NCBI GenBank assembly: GCA_052148155.1
Contig: JBKQIY010000247.1
Coordinates: 1 to 11,240 of the forward strand
DNA length: 11,240 bases
Source of the DNA: JBBQER01 sp052148155
GTDB lineage: Bacteria; Actinomycetota; Acidimicrobiia; IMCC26256; PALSA-610
Direction of reading: 5' to 3'
Every line of letters starts with the position of its first letter. The first letter of the stretch is position 1. Below the pieces are notes generated by a model. It worked only from the letters and a program-made list of their open reading frames with translations, did no database searches and was not told the origin of the DNA. Both the position numbers and the translations under genes were made by a program. Of this stretch, positions 6,999 through 11,240 are shown in pieces.

Positions 6999-7978
6999 TC
7001 ATCACGCGCACACCGTTGCGCATCTCCCTCGGCGGCGGGGGGACGGACGTGCCGGGGTATTACCGGCGGGCCGGACGCGGCTTTCTCATTGCGGCTGCCA
7101 TCTCGAAATACGTGTATATCGCCGTAAATCAAAACTTCGACGATGACATCCTGCTCAAGTACTCGCAGGTGGAGCGCGTGAAACGTCCCGAGGACATCGT
7201 GCACCCGCTTCTGCGCGAGTGCCTGCTCGAAACGCAACTGGGATCGACGATCGAGATCTCATCGATGGCCGACATTCCCGCCGGAACGGGTCTCGGCTCC
7301 TCCGGTGCCTTCACTGTCGGTGTGCTCAAGGCGCTCCACGCCTTCAAGCACGAGATCGTGCCGAACGAGCGCATCGCCGCGCGGGCGTGCGAGATCGAGA
7401 TCGTGCGGCTGCAACAGTCGATCGGGAAGCAGGATCAGTACATCGCCGCGATCGGAGGACTGACCGCGTTCGAGTTTCACGCCGACGAGCGCGTCGAAGT
7501 CATCCCCATCGCGCTCGCCGAATCGGTACGACATCGCATCGAAGATAATCTTCTCCTCTTCTTCACCGGCGTCCGACGCCCGGCGTCGGAGATCCTGGCG
7601 ATCGAGCAGTCGGACGCGAACGCGTCGCACTCCAAACTCGACGAGAACCTCGACGCGGTACGAGCAATCGGTCACGAAACCATGGACGCCCTGACTCGCG
7701 GTGATCTTGCGGCCTTCGGCAGCCTGCTCACCCAGCAGTGGACACTGAAGTTCGAGCGGTCGCCGACGGACGTCCACCAAACCATCGATGCTTGGATTCG
7801 AGCGGGCATCGCCGCGGGCGCCGCGGGCGGCAAATTGGTCGGTGCCGGAGGAGGAGGATTCCTCCTCTTCTACGCCGAGGAGAAGGCCGACTTGCGTCTC
7901 GCGATGAACGAGCTCGGGCTCCCCGAAGTTCGTTTCGGAATCGACTATCTCGGTACGACCACCGTCGTCGCCGGATGA
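6995..7978 (+). CDS. hddA: GHMP-family heptose kinase, HddA-like
   Basis: The 327-residue protein has all three GHMP motifs: RTPLRISLGGGGTDVP (5-20), the ATP-binding loop PAGTGLGSSGAF (95-106) and KLVGAGGGGFLLF (280-292), plus GKQDQYIAA (144-152), which matches D-glycero-alpha-D-manno-heptose 7-phosphate 1-kinase and related sugar kinases (fucokinase type). HddA phosphorylates heptose 7-phosphate at the alpha-anomeric position, giving the 1,7-bisphosphate that leads to a GDP-sugar, in contrast to the beta-selective HldE leading to ADP-heptose. The ATG overlaps the previous stop by 4 bases and has AAGGGG 10 bases upstream. The context of isomerase, phosphatase and nucleotidyltransferase supports the heptose assignment over a fucose or galactose one. 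Confidence 0.85.
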   Translation: MIITRTPLRISLGGGGTDVPGYYRRAGRGFLIAAAISKYVYIAVNQNFDDDILLKYSQVERVKRPEDIVHPLLRECLLETQLGSTIEISSMADIPAGTGLGSSGAFTVGVLKALHAFKHEIVPNERIAARACEIEIVRLQQSIGKQDQYIAAIGGLTAFEFHADERVEVIPIALAESVRHRIEDNLLLFFTGVRRPASEILAIEQSDANASHSKLDENLDAVRAIGHETMDALTRGDLAAFGSLLTQQWTLKFERSPTDVHQTIDAWIRAGIAAGAAGGKLVGAGGGGFLLFYAEEKADLRLAMNELGLPEVRFGIDYLGTTTVVAG

Positions 7979-8745
7979 CACGAACCGTCGTCGTGCTCGC
8001 CGGTGGTCTCGGCCTCCGAGTCGCGCATCTCACCGGACCAGACCTCCCCAAAGCTTTGCTCCCGGTTGGCGGCCGCCCCTTCATCGACCTCAAGATCGCC
8101 GATCTCGCCTCCGGCGGGGCCGACGAGATCGTGCTGCTCGTCGGCCACAATGCTCGGTTTCTCGATCAGCATCTCGGTGAGGTCGCGACACCAGCCGGCG
8201 TGCACGTACGTTGCGTCGCAGACGGACCGGCGCTTTTGGGTACCGGTGGCGCGATTCGGGCAACACTCGACTCTCTACCGGATCGATTCTGGGTCACGTA
8301 CGGCGACACGCTGCTCGACGTCTCGATGGAGCCGGTGGAGGACTTCGCCAACTCCTGCGACGTCGAAGGCGTGATGGTCGTCCTCGAGAACGTCGACCGT
8401 TGGGAGCCAAGCAACGTGTCGGTTCAGGACGGTCGCGTCGTCGCGTACGAGAAAGGCGCTCCTTTGGGAACGCATCGTTTCATCGACTTCGGGATGCTGT
8501 TGGTCGGTCGCGCCGCTTTCGTCGCGCATGCGCCCGGAACGACCTTCGATCTCGGACAGGTCCTGTGCGACGAGATCGCCAAAAGACGTCTGGGCGCGTG
8601 GACCGTCTCACATCGATTTCGGGATATCGGCACAGAAAATGCATGGCGCGAGACTGACGAATGGGTGCGGGACAGCGCCCTCTGGGACCGACTGCAGGAG
8701 CGCATCCACAATCGTGGGCAAGCCGGCGATCTTCCTCGACCGTGA
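7975..8745 (+). CDS. hddC: Sugar-1-phosphate nucleotidyltransferase, HddC-like (heptose 1-phosphate guanylyltransferase)
   Basis: A 256-residue nucleotidyltransferase. The N-terminus VVVLAGGLGLRV followed by LPKALLPVGGRPF (Lys26) is the signature of sugar-phosphate nucleotidyltransferases, YGDTLLD (109-115) carries the first metal aspartate and FRDIGT (215-220) the second. Length is near that of HddC (about 230-240) and shorter than full GlmU or mannose-1-phosphate guanylyltransferases. HddC joins GTP and heptose 1-phosphate to GDP-D-glycero-alpha-D-manno-heptose; the nucleotide preference is inferred from the HddA neighbour. One oddity is Leu where the signature GxGTR has Thr. The start ATG overlaps the kinase stop by 4 bases (ATGA), with no separate ribosome site, so translation is probably coupled. 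The last 32 bases overlap the phosphatase gene. Confidence 0.8.
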   Translation: MTRTVVVLAGGLGLRVAHLTGPDLPKALLPVGGRPFIDLKIADLASGGADEIVLLVGHNARFLDQHLGEVATPAGVHVRCVADGPALLGTGGAIRATLDSLPDRFWVTYGDTLLDVSMEPVEDFANSCDVEGVMVVLENVDRWEPSNVSVQDGRVVAYEKGAPLGTHRFIDFGMLLVGRAAFVAHAPGTTFDLGQVLCDEIAKRRLGAWTVSHRFRDIGTENAWRETDEWVRDSALWDRLQERIHNRGQAGDLPRP

Positions 8746-9268
8746 CGGCGTCATCGCCGAGTCGCGCCGCGGCCCCGGCGGATCGACACCGCCGGTATCC
8801 GTCGACGACGTCACGATCCCCGATGGTGTCGCGCCGGCACTGAACACGCTAAAAGACGCCGGCTATTGCCTCGTGGTCGTGACCAATCAGCCCGACGTGG
8901 CGCGGGGTTCGATGACACGCGACGAGGTCGACGCGATCAACGCGGTGCTGTGTCGAACACTGCCGCTCGATGCCGTGTACGCGTGCTTCCATGACGGATC
9001 CCAGTGCAAGTGTCGCAAGCCCCAACCGGGGATGCTGCTCGACGCGGCACGGGATCTCGCGCTCGATCTCCAAGGAAGTTGGCTGATCGGAGATCGTTGG
9101 GTCGACATCGCCGCGGGTACCGCGGCCGGCGTTCGTACAATCCTCGTCGGGCGCGTTTACAGTTGGGAAACGACGAGCAGTGGCGCACCTCCGGACGATC
9201 TCATACCCGACCACGTCGTGACTTCCGTCGCCGAGGCGGTGGATCTCATCCTCGGATCGACCTCGTGA
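8714..9268 (+). CDS. gmhB: HAD-family heptose bisphosphate phosphatase, GmhB-like
   Basis: The 184-residue protein starts at a GTG and has FLDRDGVI (Asp9 nucleophile, Asp11 acid/base), VVVTNQPDVARG (HAD motif II), the zinc site Cys91-x-His93-x4-Cys98-x-Cys100 followed by RKP (motif III lysine 102), and GDRWVDI (motif IV, Asp127 and Asp131). This Zn motif and the size are diagnostic of GmhB and the related HisB N-terminal domain. GmhB removes the 7-phosphate from heptose 1,7-bisphosphate to give heptose 1-phosphate for HddC. The gene begins within the end of hddC in another frame, overlapping by 32 bases; AGGAG at 8696-8700 lies 13 bases before the GTG, somewhat far. The GTG is chosen since it leads directly into the first strand; it is the last gene of the compact operon. 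Confidence 0.88.
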   Translation: MGKPAIFLDRDGVIAESRRGPGGSTPPVSVDDVTIPDGVAPALNTLKDAGYCLVVVTNQPDVARGSMTRDEVDAINAVLCRTLPLDAVYACFHDGSQCKCRKPQPGMLLDAARDLALDLQGSWLIGDRWVDIAAGTAAGVRTILVGRVYSWETTSSGAPPDDLIPDHVVTSVAEAVDLILGSTS

Positions 9269-9343
9269 AGCCTCTGCGGACCGCTCGTTCGTGCTGCTGT
9301 GGTCAGGTTATGCGGCAAGTTCACGCGGCTGGTCGGAGGCGAG

Positions 9344-9366
9344 CGTCGACGATGTCGTCGTCGACG
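9344..9366. repeat. Inverted repeat, 9-base stem with 5-base loop
   Basis: CGTCGACGA (9344-9352) and TCGTCGACG (9358-9366) pair perfectly around TGTCG, 75 bases after the stop of the gmhB-like gene. No T-run follows, so it is not a standard intrinsic terminator, but high-GC actinobacteria often end transcription at hairpins lacking a T-run. The GTCGAC-rich sequence also makes chance formation easy. Confidence 0.35.
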
Positions 9367-9607
9367 GTGCGGTCTGTGGCGTCGTCGTTCGATGGGCGCA
9401 AGTGGCATGCGGGCGTCGAGATCGGCTCGAGTGGCCGGCGGGAGATCTTGGTGGAGAAGCCGACGACGCGTTCACCGTCGGGGTGAGGGTGTCGCGGTTC
9501 GGGCCGTCGGGGCCAGCAAACCCGCACCACCGAAACAACGGTTCAAGTTTATTCGCTCGGCGGTCCGAGGCCAGCGTGATCGGAAGGCTGTGGCGCCGAC
9601 AATCCAG

Positions 9608-9613
9608 TATCGT
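9608..9613 (+). promoter_or_regulatory. -10-like box before the methyltransferase gene
   Basis: TATCGT matches TAnnnT and lies 9 bases before the ATG at 9623, with no ribosome site between. This is the second gene in the window with the pattern expected of a leaderless transcript. No clear -35 is seen. Confidence 0.35.
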
Positions 9614-9622
9614 GCAGCCTTC

Positions 9623-10288
9623 ATGACCGAGGTCGACACGTTCTACGCCGACTGCTACGAAGCAGTACTCGGCGAAGGCTCAGCCGGACGCGCGGTTGCC
9701 GTCGCGCACCGACGAATGGAGCGCGGGGTCGTCGATCCGTTTCGCCGCGTGCTCGAGGTTGGGGCCGGATCGGGCCAACACCGCAAGTACGTCACCCACC
9801 CCTACGACGTCTATGTCGAAACTGACCTCCGCATCGAAGAGCGGGTCGAGGAGCTGGTCGACGGTCGCAAGATCATTCACGAGCACGCAGATGCTTGCAA
9901 TCTGGATTATGACGCCGCCTCTTTCGACCGACTCATCGCCACGTGCCTGCTCATCCATCTTGGCGAACCCGAGGAGGCTTTGGCCAAATGGCGCAACGTC
10001 GTCCGGCCCGGCGGCCTGCTCACGATCTACGTGCCGTGCGATCCCGGAGCGCTCCTCCGCTTGACCCGAAGGTTCACCACCGCGCGGAAGGTTCGAAGGC
10101 TCGGCTTCGACCACTATGACCTCGTGCTCGCGCGCGAGCACCGCAACCACGCGCAGGCGCTCGACGTCCTTCTGCGGCACGCATTCCAGGATGACGAACT
10201 CCAAGTCGATTACTGGCCCTTCCGTATTCCGTCGTGGAATTTCAACTATTTCGCCGTATACCAAGCACGGCTCGCTGGGCGTACGTGA
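9623..10288 (+). CDS. Class I SAM-dependent methyltransferase
   Basis: The 221-residue protein has the Rossmann-like SAM fold: motif I VLEVGAGSGQH (43-53), an acidic residue after strand 2 (VETDLR, 66-68), HADACNLDYDAASFDRLIATCLLIHL (motifs II-III, 88-113), and NVVRPGGLLTIYVPCDPG (125-142), the usual post-motif turn. This matches Methyltransf_11/25-type small-molecule methyltransferases. The substrate is not readable; its place between the heptose operon and a lipid-linked-sugar glycosyltransferase suggests methylation of a glycan sugar or its carrier. The frame is open further upstream to 9299, but that extension is Arg-rich and unlike protein, so the ATG at 9623 right before motif-bearing sequence is chosen. 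The C-terminal part (about 143-175) is basic and may bind substrate or membrane. Confidence 0.8.
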   Translation: MTEVDTFYADCYEAVLGEGSAGRAVAVAHRRMERGVVDPFRRVLEVGAGSGQHRKYVTHPYDVYVETDLRIEERVEELVDGRKIIHEHADACNLDYDAASFDRLIATCLLIHLGEPEEALAKWRNVVRPGGLLTIYVPCDPGALLRLTRRFTTARKVRRLGFDHYDLVLAREHRNHAQALDVLLRHAFQDDELQVDYWPFRIPSWNFNYFAVYQARLAGRT

Positions 10289-10346
10289 GCGTCAGCTAGC
10301 GTGCCGGACTCGAACAGCATCTTCCGGGGCGGACGGGGGTAGAGGG

Positions 10347-11240
10347 TTGTCACCGGTCGAACCCGAGTTGAGCATCGTGGTGCCGATCTTCAACGAGGCG
10401 GGAAACATCTCCGCCTTTCTGGATCGCCTGCTCCCCATTTTGCGCCGCGAGACTCGGTCGTACGAAGTGATCTTCTGCGCCGATCCTTGCTCCGACGAGT
10501 CCGAAGAGTTGGTGATGCGCGCCCGCGACGAAGACGACGCGATCAAGCTCGTCGTCTTCTCGCGCCGTTTCGGTCAGCCTGCCGCGACCCTCGCGGGTAT
10601 CGAGCTCGCCTGCGGCGCGGCCGTGCTCGTGATGGACGTCGATCTCCAGGACCCCCCCGAGCTCATCCCGGCGATGCTCGAACGTTGGCGCCAGGGCGCC
10701 GCAGTCGTGATGGCTCAACGCACCGCCCGCACAGGCGAAACCTTGGTGAAGCGAGCCGTGTCGGCACTGGGCTACCGGCTGATCAACCGGATCAGCGATG
10801 TCGAGATCCCGTCGGACACCGGTGACTTCCGACTCATGGATCGCCGCGTGGTCGAACAGCTGCTGCGATTCACCGAGACGCACGGGTTCCTACGTGGCCT
10901 CGTGGCGCTCGTCGGATTCGAGCAAACAATCGTCGAGTTCGAGCGGCCGCCGCGCTATTCCGGCAAAGGGAACTACAACCGCTTCGTCGGCTCGTTGAAA
11001 ATCGGACTCAACGGCATCGTCGGGTTCTCGACCGCGCTGCTCAGCCTCAGTACATTCCTCGGGTTCGCGGCCGCCATCGGAGCGTTCGTCATGGCGATCG
11101 CCTACGGGATCGTGCAACTCGCCGGAAACAAATTCCCGGTCGGCAATCCGACCATCGTCGTCTTGATCCTGTTCGTCGGCGGTATTCAGCTCATATGCTT
11201 CGGCATCATGGGCCAGTACGTCGGACGGATTTACGAAGAG
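10347..11240 (+). CDS. Polyprenyl-phosphate glycosyltransferase, GT2 family (GtrB/DPM1/ArnC-like), right end cut off
   Basis: The 298 visible residues begin with LSIVVPIFNEAGNI (8-21), the GT2 nucleotide fold, then VFSRRFGQPAATLAGIE (70-86), MDVDLQDPPE (96-105) with the Asp97-x-Asp99 metal motif, the family-specific DTGDFRLMDRR (157-167), the PPRYSGKGNYNRF segment (201-213) and two membrane helices (about 225-258 and 268-290). Such enzymes move a sugar from a nucleotide donor to undecaprenyl or decaprenyl phosphate on the cytoplasmic face; the product feeds GT-C transferases outside. The last codons at the window edge (GQYVGRIYEE) are close to the family's usual C-terminus at about 310-340 residues. 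No ATG or GTG is available near the N-terminus; a TTG at 10347 after a G-rich stretch (10331-10346) is the best start, with a second TTG at 10368. Confidence 0.85.
   Translation, partial: MSPVEPELSIVVPIFNEAGNISAFLDRLLPILRRETRSYEVIFCADPCSDESEELVMRARDEDDAIKLVVFSRRFGQPAATLAGIELACGAAVLVMDVDLQDPPELIPAMLERWRQGAAVVMAQRTARTGETLVKRAVSALGYRLINRISDVEIPSDTGDFRLMDRRVVEQLLRFTETHGFLRGLVALVGFEQTIVEFERPPRYSGKGNYNRFVGSLKIGLNGIVGFSTALLSLSTFLGFAAAIGAFVMAIAYGIVQLAGNKFPVGNPTIVVLILFVGGIQLICFGIMGQYVGRIYEE

Larger units (their letters stand above)
9269..9622 (+). other. 354-base spacer without a recognisable gene
   Basis: No frame on either strand gives a protein with family motifs; translations are Arg/Ser/Thr-rich and low in complexity. 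The stretch has many CGTCG repeats, a 9-base-stem hairpin near its start and a small AT-rich patch (CAAGTTTATTC) around 9544-9554. The right end holds a possible leaderless promoter for the next gene. A decayed gene or insertion-element remnant is possible but unproven. Confidence 0.5.

Noticed and set aside
7259..7981. Open frame of 240 codons on the minus strand opposite the kinase gene
   Set aside because: The plus-strand frame carries all three GHMP motifs; the antisense frame has no recognisable domain and no ribosome site.
9299..9622. N-terminal extension of the methyltransferase
   Set aside because: The 108 extra residues are Arg/Gly/Ser-rich and not protein-like, and a full methyltransferase domain starts at the ATG at 9623.
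9680..10264. Open frame of 194 codons on the minus strand opposite the methyltransferase
   Set aside because: Antisense of a frame with clear SAM-binding motifs; its own translation shows no family signature.
1..11240. CRISPR array, tRNA or rRNA gene, intact insertion sequence
   Set aside because: No regularly spaced repeats, no cloverleaf or rRNA-like sequence and no transposase motifs were found by eye in the window.

Overview
The window is high-GC DNA with dense genes, several GTG/TTG starts, little use of strong Shine-Dalgarno sites and, twice, a TAnnnT box 6-9 bases before an ATG. Together with the protein types this suggests an actinobacterium, perhaps of the Acidimicrobiia kind; that is inference from style and not from a marker gene. 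The first ~415 bases do not fit the rest. They encode part of a membrane sensor on the minus strand that stops abruptly inside the reading frame of a 5'-truncated phosphotransferase, so the left edge is either an assembly/amplification chimera or a recombination scar.

Layout: 1-~415 sensor fragment (minus); ~410-862 3' part of an APH-type phosphotransferase (plus), overlapping tail to tail with 822-3029, a large multi-membrane-span protein resembling GT-C glycosyltransferases (minus). After a divergent gap come a small secreted four-cysteine protein (3142-3606, plus) and a convergent transaldolase (3615-4331, minus). From 4366 everything runs on the plus strand: NAD-dependent sugar epimerase (4366-5328), SIS/GmhA-type isomerase (5386-6000), Gfo/Idh/MocA oxidoreductase (6021-6998), HddA-type heptose kinase (6995-7978), HddC-type nucleotidyltransferase (7975-8745), GmhB-type phosphatase (8714-9268), a 354-base spacer without a recognisable gene, a SAM methyltransferase (9623-10288) and a GtrB/DPM1-type glycosyltransferase that runs off the right edge (10347-11240).

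The core, 5386-9268, is a compact five-gene operon holding all four activities of the known GDP-D-glycero-alpha-D-manno-heptose route: sedoheptulose 7-phosphate isomerase, heptose 7-phosphate 1-kinase, 1,7-bisphosphate 7-phosphatase and heptose 1-phosphate guanylyltransferase. The divergent transaldolase could adjust the sedoheptulose 7-phosphate pool. The oxidoreductase embedded in the operon and the epimerase just before it are not part of the textbook route and suggest that the heptose, or its nucleotide form, is further modified. The membrane GT-C-like protein, the lipid-linked-sugar type GT2 and the methyltransferase suggest the product ends in a cell-envelope glycan. The most interesting content is therefore a probable modified-heptose envelope pathway in a putative actinobacterium; no phage, CRISPR, tRNA, rRNA or intact mobile element was seen.
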